Shown one piece after another: positions 53,306 to 63,363 of a DNA stretch of 64,000 nucleotides; position 1 is the stretch's first letter; each line of letters begins with the position of its first letter. Location: contig CP031964.1 of NCBI GenBank assembly GCA_003443635.1, positions 1,520,321 through 1,584,320 on the forward strand. Reading direction: 5' to 3'. Position numbers and translations under genes: made by a program. The DNA is from Flavobacteriaceae bacterium. Its GTDB lineage: Bacteria > Bacteroidota > Bacteroidia > Flavobacteriales > Flavobacteriaceae. Below the pieces are notes generated by a model. The model saw only the letters and a list, made by a program, of their open reading frames with translations. It ran no database searches and had not been told where the DNA came from.

Positions 53306-55035
53306 TAATTCAATTTCAAATCTTTGATAATAGCATTTATTCTTTGATCTAGGTTTTTTTCAGAATTATCAAAATCAGCTTCAGATTCTAAATTAGAATT
53401 CACACTAATATAGAATTTAATTTTAGGTTCTGTACCACTAGGGCGCAATGCAATTTTACTACCATCTTCAGTATAATAAATTAATACGTTAGATTTTGGT
53501 ATGTCAATATTGTTTTCTTCTCTTGTAATTACATTCTTAGAAATTGAAGATTGGTAATCTTCAATTTTTACAACTTTAGAATTATTAATTTCACTTAATG
53601 GATTTTCACGAGCATCAATCATCATTTGTTTGATTTCTTGAGCACCTTCAATCCCTTTCTTGGTCATAGAAATTAAATGTTCTTTATAATGACCGTGTTT
53701 AGCATACAATTGAATTAACTTTTCATATACAGAACTTCCTTTTATTTTTGCTTGAGCTGTGATTTCGCAAGCTAATAACGCTGATGTTACAGCATCTTTA
53801 TCTCTTACAAAATCGCCAACCATATAGCCAAAACTTTCTTCACCGCCACCAATAAAATCTAACTCAGGGAAATCTTTTATCATTTTAGCAATCCACTTAA
53901 AACCAGTTAATCCAGTTTTACATTCAACATTATATGCTTTTGCCAAAGTTTCCATCATAGGAGTAGAGACAATAGTCGTGCCTATAAACTCTTTGCCATT
54001 TAATTTGTCTTTTTTCTGCCATTGTTGCAGTAAAAAATCAGTCATTATAAGCATTGCCTGATTTCCATTTAATAATATAAGTTGATTATTTAAATCACGC
54101 ACAGCAATTCCAACACGATCGCTGTCTGGATCTGTACCAATAACAATATCTCCATTTACAGTTTCTGCTAAGTTTAAAGCCATTTTTAGAGCTTCTGGTT
54201 CTTCTGGGTTAGGAGATTTTACAGTAGGAAAATCTCCGTTAGGTTCAGCTTGTTCTTTTACAATATGTATATTATTGTAGCCAGCTTGTTTTAAAACATC
54301 AGGGATGACTGTAATAGATGTACCATGTAAAGAGGTAAATACCACATTTAAATTCTGTTTAGCTTCTGTGGTAGTACTAAAACCTCCATTCTCTATTGAA
54401 GCTTGAATAAATACATTGTCAAGATCTTGTCCAATATATTGAATCAAATTATTATTAGGTATAAACTTAATTTCTGAGTAATCTAAATTATTAATTTCTT
54501 CAATAACCGCAGTATCTTGAGGAGGTACTAACTGCCCTCCATCTTGCCAATACACTTTATATCCATTATACTCTGGAGGGTTATGGGATGCTGTTAATAC
54601 AATCCCACAATGACAATTTAAATGTTTTAAAGCAAATGACAATTCAGGAGTGGGACGTAAATCTTCAAATAAATATACTTCGATATGATTAGCCGAAAAT
54701 ATATCAGCTACTACCTTTGCAAATTGTTTACTATTGTGTCTACAATCGTAAGCAATTGCAACTTTAATAGATTCCTTTTTAAAGGTTTTATGAAGATAAT
54801 TACTTAACCCTTGTGTGTTTTTTCCAAGTGTATATTTGTTAATACGGTTGGTGCCAACCCCCATAATTCCTCGCATACCACCAGTTCCAAATTCTAGATC
54901 CTTATAAAAACTATCTTCTAATAGTTTAGGGTCGTTTATGATGAGGTTATTAATATCTTCTTGAGTATTATCATCAAAAGTAGGTGTAAGCCATTGGCTA
55001 ACTTTGTCTAATAATTCAGGCTGTATAGATGTCAT
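53305..55035 (-). CDS. Phosphoglucomutase/phosphomannomutase
   Basis: A 576-residue alpha-D-phosphohexomutase interconverting sugar-1- and -6-phosphates. Key sites: active Ser in [16 protein letters not shown] (about 145-160), Mg loop [10 protein letters not shown] (about 303-312), sugar-binding [18 protein letters not shown], and the phosphate-binding [12 protein letters not shown] near the C-terminus. It supplies glucose- or mannose-1-phosphate for nucleotide sugars. Length fits the PGM2-like group. Translationally coupled to the ABC exporter; the GT2 gene lies 69 bp upstream. Confidence 0.95.
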   Translation of the reverse strand: MTSIQPELLDKVSQWLTPTFDDNTQEDINNLIINDPKLLEDSFYKDLEFGTGGMRGIMGVGTNRINKYTLGKNTQGLSNYLHKTFKKESIKVAIAYDCRHNSKQFAKVVADIFSANHIEVYLFEDLRPTPELSFALKHLNCHCGIVLTASHNPPEYNGYKVYWQDGGQLVPPQDTAVIEEINNLDYSEIKFIPNNNLIQYIGQDLDNVFIQASIENGGFSTTTEAKQNLNVVFTSLHGTSITVIPDVLKQAGYNNIHIVKEQAEPNGDFPTVKSPNPEEPEALKMALNLAETVNGDIVIGTDPDSDRVGIAVRDLNNQLILLNGNQAMLIMTDFLLQQWQKKDKLNGKEFIGTTIVSTPMMETLAKAYNVECKTGLTGFKWIAKMIKDFPELDFIGGGEESFGYMVGDFVRDKDAVTSALLACEITAQAKIKGSSVYEKLIQLYAKHGHYKEHLISMTKKGIEGAQEIKQMMIDARENPLSEINNSKVVKIEDYQSSISKNVITREENNIDIPKSNVLIYYTEDGSKIALRPSGTEPKIKFYISVNSNLESEADFDNSEKNLDQRINAIIKDLKLN

Positions 55036-55104
55036 ATATTGTATTATGCTGCAAAAATAAGCAATTGGTAGATGTTATAATTTATTAAGAGATTAATTTG
55101 AGAA

Positions 55105-56052
55105 TTAAAGATTTGTTTCTTCTTTAACTGCATAACGCTTCTTGTTTTCTTTAGTTCTTAAAAAGATTTCACCTAAAAACCCTGCAACAAAAAACTGAGT
55201 TCCTATAATCATTGTAACTAAAGAGATATAAAACTGTGGACGACTAGTAATTAAACGGCCAGAAGTATTTAAGAGTAATTTATCTATACCTAGATAAATT
55301 GCAAAACTAAAACCAATAATAAACATTAAAGCTCCTAAAGAACCAAAAAAGTGCATTGGACGTTTTCCAAACCGAGATACAAACCAAATAGTGAGTAAAT
55401 CTAAAAAGCCATTAATAAAACGTTCCATTCCAAATTTTGTTTTCCCGTACTTACGTGCTTGGTGTTGTACTACTTTTTCTCCAATGTGATTAAATCCTTC
55501 ATTTTTAGCCAAAACTGGAATATAGCGATGCATTTCTCCATTAACATCAATAGCTTTTACAACTTCATGTTTATAAGCTTTTAATCCACAATTAAAATCG
55601 TGTAGTTTTAAACCAGATGTTTTACGTGCAGCCCAGTTAAAGAGTTTTGAAGGTAAATTTTTTGCGATAACAGAATCGTATCGCTTTTTCTTCCAACCAG
55701 AAATTAAATCGTAATTCCCTTCGTTAATCATTTTATAAAGCTCAGGAATTTCCTCTGGGTTGTCTTGTAAATCTGCATCCATTGTAATCACAACATTACC
55801 TTGAGCTTTTAAAAACCCAGCATGTAATGCTTGAGATTTCCCATAATTTCTTAAAAATTGAATTCCTTTTACATTTACATCTTTTTGAGATAAAGCCAGT
55901 ATGGTTTCCCAAGAAGAATCTGTACTGCCATCATCTATAAAAAGAATTTCATACGAAAAATGATTGGATTGCATCACAGATACAATCCAATCATATAATT
56001 CATTTAAAGATTCTTCTTCGTTAAGTAGTGGTATAACTACTGATATATCCAT
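55105..56052 (-). CDS. Glycosyltransferase family 2 (GtrB/ArnC-like)
   Basis: A 315-residue enzyme: GT-A catalytic domain (about 1-220) with nucleotide-binding DDGSTDSSWE and the metal DxD in TMDADLQDNPEEI, then HRYIPVLAKNEGF and KYGKTKFGMERFINGF of the dolichol-phosphate-mannose/GtrB group, and two C-terminal transmembrane helices (about 228-252 and 268-292). It would transfer a sugar to undecaprenyl phosphate. The neighbouring phosphoglucomutase could provide its activated sugar. The DUF4199 gene precedes it by 3 bp. Confidence 0.9.
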   Translation of the reverse strand: MDISVVIPLLNEEESLNELYDWIVSVMQSNHFSYEILFIDDGSTDSSWETILALSQKDVNVKGIQFLRNYGKSQALHAGFLKAQGNVVITMDADLQDNPEEIPELYKMINEGNYDLISGWKKKRYDSVIAKNLPSKLFNWAARKTSGLKLHDFNCGLKAYKHEVVKAIDVNGEMHRYIPVLAKNEGFNHIGEKVVQHQARKYGKTKFGMERFINGFLDLLTIWFVSRFGKRPMHFFGSLGALMFIIGFSFAIYLGIDKLLLNTSGRLITSRPQFYISLVTMIIGTQFFVAGFLGEIFLRTKENKKRYAVKEETNL

Positions 56053-56055
56053 ATA

Positions 56056-56586
56056 TTAATAATCTTTTTCTGGATTTTTTTTCATAAAGGCAGCTACAAT
56101 TAACCCTATGATACTATAAATTGCTAATTGGAAAACTGCTCCAATAAGTAAGCTAGGGATTGAATAACTATTTTGATCTTCCATACTATTCATTGTTTGA
56201 CTTATGGCATCTTCATCAGCACCAAACCGTTGCATATTTCTTGCTGTAGCTTCAATAGTCTTTTCTTTTAATACCTCTGCTGCTTCAGGATCAATAAAAT
56301 TAAAAAGAATATAGTATATAAGAATACTAGCCAAAATACCTAGAGATACGGTTATAAAATAAGCTGTAAAACTATGCTTAAAACTTAAAAAGCCACCGGA
56401 AATTTTTTTGGCTTTTACTACTGAGATTATACCAAATACAATAATTAAGACAAATAAGAAAATACCATACAAACCACCTGCAAGTAAATCTAAATTTATA
56501 GCATAAGCTGCTAAAATCAATAAAACGAGAGTTAAACTTAGGTATAACCCCAAATTAATTGAACTAGATTTTGCTAATTTTTCCAT
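56056..56586 (-). CDS. DUF4199 membrane protein
   Basis: A 176-residue integral membrane protein with four helices (about 14-33, 37-56, 72-93, 148-168). The pattern SGGFLSFKHSFTAYFITVSLGILAS and the tail AAFMKKNPEKDY are characteristic of DUF4199, which regularly precedes the ArnC/GtrB-type transferase in Flavobacteriia. Function unknown. First gene of the leftward operon, with a -7 element at 56626. Confidence 0.85.
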   Translation of the reverse strand: MEKLAKSSSINLGLYLSLTLVLLILAAYAINLDLLAGGLYGIFLFVLIIVFGIISVVKAKKISGGFLSFKHSFTAYFITVSLGILASILIYYILFNFIDPEAAEVLKEKTIEATARNMQRFGADEDAISQTMNSMEDQNSYSIPSLLIGAVFQLAIYSIIGLIVAAFMKKNPEKDY

Positions 56587-56625
56587 ATTTTTAAAATGTT
56601 AAGGTTGATAATGCTAGTTAGTAAA

Positions 56626-56633
56626 CAAAGATA
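56626..56633 (-). promoter_or_regulatory. -7 element of the DUF4199/GT2/phosphoglucomutase operon
   Basis: TATCTTTG on the minus strand, 39 bp upstream of the start codon. The -33 position is not convincing. Confidence 0.4.
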
Positions 56634-56677
56634 CTAAATTGTTACAGTTAGAATCGAAAATAAAAAACAAAATAAAT

Positions 56678-56708
56678 ATTGTAATTATCTAAAAAAGAAT
56701 TAAATTTG
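56678..56708 (+). promoter_or_regulatory. rpmE2 promoter
   Basis: ATTG (56678-56681) and TAAATTTG (56701-56708) are separated by exactly 19 bp, the preferred spacing between Bacteroidota -33 and -7 elements. The start codon lies 38 bp downstream. Confidence 0.65.
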
Positions 56709-56746
56709 CAGCTCGAAAAAACGAAAAGTAAATAAAGTATTTAGCG

Positions 56747-56998
56747 ATGAAAAAAGGTATACATCCAGAAAATTATAGATTAGTAGCATTTAAAGATATG
56801 TCTAATGATGACGTATTCTTAACTAAATCTACAGCAGATACAAATGAAACTCTTGAGGTTGATGGTGTTGAGTATCCATTAATTAAAATGGAAATATCTA
56901 GAACATCTCATCCTTTTTATACTGGTAAATCTAAATTAATAGATACTGCTGGTCGTATTGATAAATTTAAAAACAAATACGCTAAATTTAAAAAATAA
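56747..56998 (+). CDS. rpmE2: Type B 50S ribosomal protein L31
   Basis: An 83-residue ribosomal protein with the L31 pattern [18 protein letters not shown] ... [31 protein letters not shown]. It lacks the CxxC zinc motif, the type B (zinc-independent) form. Single gene with a promoter at 56678 and a terminator at 57023. Confidence 0.97.
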   Translation: MKKGIHPENYRLVAFKDMSNDDVFLTKSTADTNETLEVDGVEYPLIKMEISRTSHPFYTGKSKLIDTAGRIDKFKNKYAKFKK

Positions 56999-57022
56999 AT
57001 TAAGCGATATCATATTATTTAT

Positions 57023-57055
57023 AAAAAGCCTTTCTACTATTGAAAGGCTTTTTTA
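57023..57055 (+). terminator. rpmE2 terminator
   Basis: GCCTTTC (57028-57034) and GAAAGGC (57042-57048) with flanking A5 and T runs form a 12-bp stem with a 7-nt loop. Confidence 0.85.
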
Positions 57056-57082
57056 TTTTTACAAAAAGCTAGCAATAATACA

Positions 57083-58261
57083 ATGAACTACATTCTTTTT
57101 GATGGACCATCACGATATAACTTATTACCGTTCACTTATACACGCCCTGTTGCAGATATAAGGGTTGGGATTTTAACTATTCGAGAAAAATGGGAAGCTC
57201 ACTTAAAAGTAACTACGACTACAATTACTGAGGACTATCTATCTGAAAAATATCCGATGGTTGAGTTAGAAGAGAATGTGATGATTAATGCATCATGTTT
57301 ACCTACCTTAGAACTAGTAACTTTAATAAAGAGCTTGAAAGAAAATCAAGCAATATTTAATGGAGAAGATGTAATTGCATTTTTCTCTAAAGAAACCCAA
57401 GAAGATATTGATTTTGGTACGTATGAAGCTATTGAATATAATGAAGAATTGCTTAAAATAGAGCATACTTGGGATATCTTCTCAAAAAACGGTAATGCAA
57501 TTAAAGAAGATTTTGAATTATTAACTAAAGGAAAAATATCGCAACCCATCCCTAGTTCAAATAACTGTATAGAATCAGATCAAATATTTATAGAAGAAGG
57601 AGCTAGATTAGAATTTGTAACATTAAATGCTAGTTCGGGCCCTATATATATAGGTAAGAATTCTGAAATTATGGAAGGTAGTATTATTAGAGGCCCTTTT
57701 GCTTTATGTGATAATGCTACTGTAAAATTGGGAGCTAAAATTTATGGCCCAACTACTATTGGACCACATAGTAAAGTAGGAGGAGAAGTTAATAACTCTG
57801 TATTATTTGGATATTCTAATAAAGGACATGATGGATTTTTAGGAAACTCAGTATTAGGAGAATGGTGTAACTTGGGAGCAGATACAAACAATTCTAATCT
57901 TAAAAATAATTATGCCGAAGTACGTCTTTGGGATTATAAAACAGAGAGTTTTGCAAAAACTGGATTACAATTTTGTGGTTTAATGATGGGAGATCATAGT
58001 AAATGTGGTATTAATACAATGTTTAATACTGGAACAGTTGTTGGTGTTAGTGCTAATATTTTTGGCAGTGGATTTCCTCGCAATTTTGTACCTAGCTATA
58101 GTTGGGGAGGTCACTCAGGTTTTACAACATATTTAACTAAAAAAGCATTTGAAGTTGCTAAAGTAGTTATGGCTAGACGAAATATTGAGTTTACAGAACA
58201 AGATGCTGCAATTTTAGAATATGTTTTTGAAGATACTAAGCGGTTTAGAAGGGATAATTAA
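57083..58261 (+). CDS. GlmU-like sugar nucleotidyltransferase/left-handed beta-helix protein
   Basis: A 392-residue protein with the Bacteroidota GlmU-family layout. The N-terminus (NYILFDGPSRYNLLPFTYTRPVADIRVGILTIREKWE) is a degraded nucleotidyltransferase fold. The C-terminal half carries hexapeptide (left-handed beta-helix) repeats: IYIGKNSEIMEGSIIRGPFALCDNATVKLGAKIYGPTTIG, GFLGNSVLGEWCNLGADTNNSN. It is likely an uncharacterised acyl- or nucleotidyl-transferase. The true GlmU motifs for uridylylation are incomplete, so call it GlmU-like only. Its stop overlaps the convergent substrate-binding gene by 4 bp. Confidence 0.85.
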   Translation: MNYILFDGPSRYNLLPFTYTRPVADIRVGILTIREKWEAHLKVTTTTITEDYLSEKYPMVELEENVMINASCLPTLELVTLIKSLKENQAIFNGEDVIAFFSKETQEDIDFGTYEAIEYNEELLKIEHTWDIFSKNGNAIKEDFELLTKGKISQPIPSSNNCIESDQIFIEEGARLEFVTLNASSGPIYIGKNSEIMEGSIIRGPFALCDNATVKLGAKIYGPTTIGPHSKVGGEVNNSVLFGYSNKGHDGFLGNSVLGEWCNLGADTNNSNLKNNYAEVRLWDYKTESFAKTGLQFCGLMMGDHSKCGINTMFNTGTVVGVSANIFGSGFPRNFVPSYSWGGHSGFTTYLTKKAFEVAKVVMARRNIEFTEQDAAILEYVFEDTKRFRRDN

Positions 58262-59874
58262 TTTTTCCTAACACGTTTTAAATCTAACATATTAATAGGG
58301 TTAATTCCTAAACCTGTCACATTTTTTCGTGTAAACCTAATAACTTCATCATAATATAAAGGTACCATAATGGCATTGTCCATAGCTAAAGAATCAATAG
58401 TGGTATATAAATGCTTACGTTTATCAATATTAGTTATGGTAAATGCTTTATTGTATAAACTATCAACAGTTTTATTTTTAAAATGAAAATAGTTTGAACC
58501 ATTTGGAGCAAAATTTTCGCTGTAAAAAATGGACAAATAATTTTCGGCATCTAAATAATCAGCAACCCATGAACTTCTAAACATATCTACTTTACCGTTA
58601 GATCGTGCACTACGTAAAGAAGCTTCTGGCATTACATCAACATTAATAGTTAATCCTGCTTTTTCAAGTTCTCTTTGGATGAATTCACAAAAACTTAAAT
58701 AATTACTGGTAGTAACCAAGGTTATTTTAGGGTTTTTAATATGGCTTTCTTCTTTAAATTGATTTATTAATTGTTTGGCTTTTTCAGGTTGATAAGTAAA
58801 TCCTGAAGAGGTATTATAACCAGATAATCCAACAGGAATGAATCCACCATTTGCAGGAATACCTACACCATTATTAAGATATAGTATCATTTTTTTCCTG
58901 TCGAAACCATAATTAATGGCTTTTCTAATAAGATTAGATTGAATTTCTGGGGTTTTAGAATCTAAATAAAACCCTAAATATTCAGTGTTTAAATATGGAC
59001 CACGAATCATATTTACATCCTTTTTGTAAATCTCACGTAACTTTCCTGTAGCAGTTAAAATTTCATCTTTATAAGATGCATCTAAACCAGAAACAAAATC
59101 AATATTACCTTGAATAAATTGTAAAAATTCACTTTGCTTATCTGGTAAAAATGTAAGTGCTACTGCTTCTAAATAAGGCAATTGTTGCCCATTTTCATCT
59201 TTCTCAAAATAATACTTATTTTTTCTAAGGACGAGCTTTGTATTTTCTTCCCATTCTTTAAACTTAAAAGGCCCAGTACCAATAGGGTTGGATCTAAAAT
59301 TATTACCATAGTATTCCACAATTTCTTTGGGCACTACAGAACAGTATTTCATTGTTAATAATCCAATAAATGCAGGAAAAGGTTGTTTTAATTGAATTTG
59401 AAAAGTTGTATCATTTACAGCTTCAAAATCATCTACTTTATTTAAAACCCAACTACCTGGAGCAGCTAATTTTTTATCTCTTAATCGATTTAAGCTATAT
59501 ACAAAATCCTTAGCAGTAACAGTTCGTGTAGAGTCTTTACCAAATAAATTATGCTTATGGAAAAGAACATCTTTCCTTAAGTCAAAAGTATAAGTTTTAG
59601 CATCTTCAGAGATAGTCCAAGATTTTGCTATGCAAGGTTTAATATTTAATTGATCATCTAATTGAACTAAACCATTAAATAGCTGATTGTTAATAGAATT
59701 ATCTTGAAGAGTTCTTGAGAAAGCAGGGTCAAGAGTATTAATATTAGCATATTCATTATACCTAAAGATTAAATGATCTTTATTTGTTTCTGATCTTTTT
59801 CCACAAGAGAAAATAATAATAATGCAACTAATTGATAAGTAGTTTGTTAATCGATTTGTTATAGGCTTTATCAT
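58258..59874 (-). CDS. Peptide-type ABC substrate-binding lipoprotein
   Basis: A 538-residue SBP_bac_5 (OppA/DppA-like) lipoprotein. The signal CIIIIFSCGKRS has a lipobox Cys at about 25. Landmarks: YANINTLDPAFSRTLQDNSINNQLFNGLVQLD, TYTFDLRKDVLFHKH, GTGPFKFKEWEENTKLVLRKNKYYF and the C-terminal FTRKNVTGLGINPINMLDLKRV. It would bind oligopeptides or similar ligands; no permease genes lie adjacent. Its last codons overlap the convergent GlmU-like gene. Confidence 0.88.
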   Translation of the reverse strand: MIKPITNRLTNYLSISCIIIIFSCGKRSETNKDHLIFRYNEYANINTLDPAFSRTLQDNSINNQLFNGLVQLDDQLNIKPCIAKSWTISEDAKTYTFDLRKDVLFHKHNLFGKDSTRTVTAKDFVYSLNRLRDKKLAAPGSWVLNKVDDFEAVNDTTFQIQLKQPFPAFIGLLTMKYCSVVPKEIVEYYGNNFRSNPIGTGPFKFKEWEENTKLVLRKNKYYFEKDENGQQLPYLEAVALTFLPDKQSEFLQFIQGNIDFVSGLDASYKDEILTATGKLREIYKKDVNMIRGPYLNTEYLGFYLDSKTPEIQSNLIRKAINYGFDRKKMILYLNNGVGIPANGGFIPVGLSGYNTSSGFTYQPEKAKQLINQFKEESHIKNPKITLVTTSNYLSFCEFIQRELEKAGLTINVDVMPEASLRSARSNGKVDMFRSSWVADYLDAENYLSIFYSENFAPNGSNYFHFKNKTVDSLYNKAFTITNIDKRKHLYTTIDSLAMDNAIMVPLYYDEVIRFTRKNVTGLGINPINMLDLKRVRKN

Positions 59875-59897
59875 ATTATTTATTAGTTGTAAATTTG
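59867..59897 (+). promoter_or_regulatory. mtaB promoter
   Basis: TTTA (59867-59870) and TAAATTTG (59890-59897) are 19 bp apart, close to the TTTG-N19-TAnnTTTG pattern. It lies in the 45-bp divergent gap, 22 bp before the start. Confidence 0.5.
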
Positions 59898-59919
59898 CAC
59901 GCTTGGTAAAAATACAAGA

Positions 59920-61251
59920 ATGAACGCTAGAAAAAAAGTTGCATTTTATACTTTAGGTTGTAAACTAAATTTTTCTGAAACATCTACGATTGCTAGAGGT
60001 TTTAAAAATGAAGGTTTTGATCGAGTAGGTTTTGAAGACAAAGCAGATATTTATGTGATTAACACTTGTTCAGTCACTGAAAATGCAGACAAACGTTTTA
60101 AATCTATTGTAAAAAAAACACAAGCAGTAAACCCTAATGCTTTTGTTACAGCTATAGGTTGTTATGCACAATTAAAACCACAAGAACTAGCAGATGTAGA
60201 TGGTGTTGATCTAGTTTTAGGAGCTACTGAAAAATTTAAAATCACAGATTATTTAAATGATTTAACTAAAAATGATTTTGGAGAGATACATTCTTGTGAA
60301 ATTGAAGATGCCGATTTTTATGTAGGGAGTTATTCTATTGGCGATCGTACAAGAGCATTTTTAAAAGTGCAGGATGGTTGTGATTATAAATGTACTTATT
60401 GTACAATCCCATTAGCTAGAGGGATTTCAAGAAGTGATACACTTGAGAATGTATTACAGAATGCAAAAGAAATTTCTGCACAAGGTATTAAGGAAATTGT
60501 ACTTACTGGAGTAAATATAGGAGATTATGGTAAAGGTGAATTTGGGAATAAAAAACATGAACACACATTTTACGAACTTGTAAAAGCTCTTGATGAAGTA
60601 AATGGAATTGAGCGTTTAAGAATATCTTCAATAGAACCTAATTTATTGAAAAATGAGACTATAGAATTTGTATCAAAAAGCAGAACCTTTGTGCCCCATT
60701 TTCATATACCTCTACAAAGTGGGAGTGATTCTATTTTAAAGCTAATGAAGCGCCGTTATTTACGAGATGTTTATATAAATCGTGTAAAACAGATTAAACA
60801 AATAATGCCTCACGCTTGTATCGGTGTAGATGTCATTGTTGGTTTTCCAGGTGAAACAAAAGAACATTTTTTAGAAACATATAACTTTTTAAATGAATTG
60901 GATATTTCATACTTACATGTATTTACTTATTCTGAGAGAGATAATACAGAAGCAGCCACTATGGTGGATGGGGTTGTTCCTAAAAATATAAGAGCTAAGC
61001 GAAGTAAAATGCTTAGGGGGCTTTCAGTTAAAAAGCGCCGTGCTTTTTATGAAAACCAATTAAATACAGAGAGAACTGTTTTATTTGAAAGTGAAAACAA
61101 AGAAGGTTATATACACGGATTTACAGAAAACTATATAAAAGTTAAAACACCTTGGAATCCAGAGTTAGTAAATACATTACAGGATGTCATGCTAACCAAA
61201 ATAGATGATGACGGCCTTGTTAGATTTGATACAGTAAATGTTTTAAACTAA
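59920..61251 (+). CDS. mtaB: tRNA t6A37 methylthiotransferase
   Basis: A 443-residue radical-SAM methylthiotransferase that converts t6A37 to ms2t6A37 in tRNA. The N-terminal UPF0004 domain has TLGCKLNFSETS, INTCSVTENADK and GCYAQ with the three cysteines of the first cluster. The radical-SAM motif CxxxCxxC is in DGCDYKCTYCTIP. A TRAM domain closes the chain. The KLNFSE pattern and absence of additional domains favour MtaB over MiaB. Monocistronic; converges on the small GNAT gene with 2 bp between stops. Confidence 0.93.
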   Translation: MNARKKVAFYTLGCKLNFSETSTIARGFKNEGFDRVGFEDKADIYVINTCSVTENADKRFKSIVKKTQAVNPNAFVTAIGCYAQLKPQELADVDGVDLVLGATEKFKITDYLNDLTKNDFGEIHSCEIEDADFYVGSYSIGDRTRAFLKVQDGCDYKCTYCTIPLARGISRSDTLENVLQNAKEISAQGIKEIVLTGVNIGDYGKGEFGNKKHEHTFYELVKALDEVNGIERLRISSIEPNLLKNETIEFVSKSRTFVPHFHIPLQSGSDSILKLMKRRYLRDVYINRVKQIKQIMPHACIGVDVIVGFPGETKEHFLETYNFLNELDISYLHVFTYSERDNTEAATMVDGVVPKNIRAKRSKMLRGLSVKKRRAFYENQLNTERTVLFESENKEGYIHGFTENYIKVKTPWNPELVNTLQDVMLTKIDDDGLVRFDTVNVLN

Positions 61252-61253
61252 AA

Positions 61254-61550
61254 TTAAATTCTAATACCTACAGGGAGCATTCTTTTGTAACGTCTATTCC
61301 TTCTTATAAACTTAGCAATAGGAGGACTGGTAGGAACAACACTAATGTTTCTTTCTTCAATGTTTTCCATTACCATTTTTAAGAAATCATCAACAAACAA
61401 TTCATTATCAACAGTTTCTGGGACAATAAGTTTTGTTAAAAATATTTTTCTATCTTGTAAGGAGTACTCAATTTTTGCTAATCCATCATCTACTTTTATT
61501 TCAAACTGTCTCAAGAAGTCGTTATCGACTAGTTCAATGGTATCAATCAT
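61254..61550 (-). CDS. Small GNAT-like acetyltransferase (YjdJ type)
   Basis: A 98-residue protein of the short N-acetyltransferase-like family (Acetyltransf_CG). It shows the strand pattern KIEYSLQDRKIFLTKLIVPETVDNELFVDDFLKMVMENIEERNISVVPTSPPIAKFIRRNRRYKRMLP, in which the acyl-CoA pyrophosphate loop is reduced. Its target is not known. A -7 element lies upstream at 61604. Confidence 0.8.
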   Translation of the reverse strand: MIDTIELVDNDFLRQFEIKVDDGLAKIEYSLQDRKIFLTKLIVPETVDNELFVDDFLKMVMENIEERNISVVPTSPPIAKFIRRNRRYKRMLPVGIRI

Positions 61551-61603
61551 AATTAGTATATTAATTTATAAAGGAAGTACTATATTGCATAACTTTTGCC
61601 GTG

Positions 61604-61611
61604 CAAATTTA
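61604..61611 (-). promoter_or_regulatory. -7 element of the GNAT gene
   Basis: TAAATTTG on the minus strand, 54 bp before the start codon; at the -33 distance the sequence reads TGTG, one base from TTTG. Confidence 0.5.
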
Positions 61612-61655
61612 CAAAAAAATAATTGTTTAACACAATAATTACGTTATAATAACCT

Positions 61656-62318
61656 ATGAGCCAAGAGTTAATACACGTATACTTAATGCCAGGAATGGCA
61701 GCAAACCCAACAATATTCGAAAATATTAAACTTCCTATAAATAAATATAAAATTCATTTATTAGAATGGATTATCCCTAATGATGGTGAAAGTATAGTAG
61801 ATTATGCAAAGCGAATGCTTAAAAAAGTAGATCATGAAAACTCTGTTTTAATAGGTGTGTCATTTGGTGGAATATTAGTGCAAGAAATGGCTAAACTAAG
61901 ATCGTTTAGGAAATTAATTATTATTTCAAGTGTGAAAACAAATCTTGAATTACCTAAAAAAATGAAAGTTGCTAAGGCTACAAAAATTTATAAGATCCTC
62001 CCAACTAGCTTAGTTAGTAATATAGAAATACTAGCAAAATATGTGTTTGGAGAAACTGCGAATAAACGATTAGAGCTTTATAAAAAATACTTGTCAGTTA
62101 ATGATAAGCAATATTTAGATTGGGCTATTGAACAAATGATATGTTGGGGGCAAGAACAAGCATTATCCGAAGTTATTCATATACATGGAGATAAAGATCC
62201 GGTGTTCCCTATTAAAAATATTAGTAATTGTATTACAATTAAGGGGGGAACACACATTATGATTATTAATAAATATAAATGGTTTAATGAAAATTTACCT
62301 ATCATATTAGAACGTTAA
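61656..62318 (+). CDS. Alpha/beta hydrolase
   Basis: A 220-residue cytosolic alpha/beta hydrolase. Nucleophile elbow GVSFGG (LIGVSFGGILVQEM, Ser at about 71), acid in IHGDKDPVFPI and the base His in KGGTHIMII. The oxyanion stretch near the N-terminus is LMPGMAANP. Substrate unknown. Short, with no lid insertion evident. Transcribed 105 bp after the divergent GNAT gene and 54 bp before the transglycosylase. Confidence 0.82.
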   Translation: MSQELIHVYLMPGMAANPTIFENIKLPINKYKIHLLEWIIPNDGESIVDYAKRMLKKVDHENSVLIGVSFGGILVQEMAKLRSFRKLIIISSVKTNLELPKKMKVAKATKIYKILPTSLVSNIEILAKYVFGETANKRLELYKKYLSVNDKQYLDWAIEQMICWGQEQALSEVIHIHGDKDPVFPIKNISNCITIKGGTHIMIINKYKWFNENLPIILER

Positions 62319-62372
62319 AATTGAAATAATATAATTTTATTTTTATAATTTAGTGGCGCAAACAATTTGAAA

Positions 62373-63305
62373 ATGAAGAGAATAAATACTTTTTTAACCT
62401 GCTTAGGTTTAGTGAGTTTATCTGGATTTTTAATATTTGGAGTGCAAGATGCCCCTAGTGACGAAAATTTAGAAACAAAAATTATTAACGATTATAATGT
62501 TTATGCATTAAACGTTCCTGATAACTTAGAGTTTTCTGGAGAAGCATTACCACTTAAAGATCCGGAAGTATTCGAGCGTATGGATAGAGAGTTATTGGTG
62601 AATACCTATTGGCAATCTAACGGATTATTAATGTTTAAACGTGCTAATAAATTTTTCCCTGTTATAGAACCTATCCTTGCAAAATATGGAGTTCCAGACG
62701 ATTTTAAATATCTGGCTGTTATTGAGAGTGGCTTGCAAAATGTAACCTCTCCCGCTGGAGCTAGAGGATTTTGGCAAATTTTAAGAACAACAGCAAGAGA
62801 AAATGGATTAGAAGTTAATGCTAATGTAGATGAGCGTTATAATTTAGAAAAAGCAACAGAAGTTGCTTGTAAATACCTGTTAAAAGCTAAAGAACGTTTT
62901 GGTTCGTGGACTCTGGCTGCTGCTTCGTATAATGCAGGAATGGCAGGAATTTCTAGACGTTTAAAAACTCAAAATGTAACGAATTACTACGATTTGTTAT
63001 TAGGAGAAGAGACAGGGCGTTATATTTTTAGAATAGTTGCTTTAAAAGAAATTTTAAACGCACCAGCAAAATATGGTTTTAATTTTAGAAATAAAGACTT
63101 ATATAAAACAATACCAACGTATAAAGTAGAAGTTGATACTGCAGTAACTGATTTTGTGAAATTTTCTGAACATTTTGGAATTACATACAAAATTTTAAAA
63201 ACACATAACCCTTGGTTAAGAGAACCACACCTTAATAATAAATCTAGAAAAGAATATTTTATTGAGATTCCTGAAGAAGGATATTATAATAATGCTACTC
63301 CTTAA
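62373..63305 (+). CDS. Lytic transglycosylase (SLT domain)
   Basis: A 310-residue exported murein hydrolase with a signal sequence (about 1-25). The SLT domain (about 85-240) has catalytic Glu118 in AVIESGLQNVTSPAGARGFWQI and the TAASYNAGMAGISRRL segment. It cleaves the glycan strand of peptidoglycan with 1,6-anhydro formation. Start: the ATG at 62373 (MKRINTFL) is preferred over an upstream TTG at 62367. It resembles MltD but has no LysM repeats in this length. Ends at a hairpin at 63322. Confidence 0.9.
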   Translation: MKRINTFLTCLGLVSLSGFLIFGVQDAPSDENLETKIINDYNVYALNVPDNLEFSGEALPLKDPEVFERMDRELLVNTYWQSNGLLMFKRANKFFPVIEPILAKYGVPDDFKYLAVIESGLQNVTSPAGARGFWQILRTTARENGLEVNANVDERYNLEKATEVACKYLLKAKERFGSWTLAAASYNAGMAGISRRLKTQNVTNYYDLLLGEETGRYIFRIVALKEILNAPAKYGFNFRNKDLYKTIPTYKVEVDTAVTDFVKFSEHFGITYKILKTHNPWLREPHLNNKSRKEYFIEIPEEGYYNNATP

Positions 63306-63321
63306 AACATTAAAGTTGACA

Positions 63322-63360
63322 AACAAAAAAGCTATAAATTAACTTATAGCTTTTTTTGTT
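63322..63360. terminator. Bidirectional intrinsic terminator
   Basis: GCTATAA (63331-63337) pairs with TTATAGC (63344-63350) around a 6-nt loop, with A and T runs extending the stem. It serves the transglycosylase (+) and the convergent S41 gene (-). Confidence 0.85.
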
Positions 63361-63363
63361 AAT

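Noticed and set aside
57083..58261. Calling this gene glmU
   Set aside because: Only a degraded nucleotidyltransferase part plus beta-helix is visible; the bifunctional GlmU residues are not complete.
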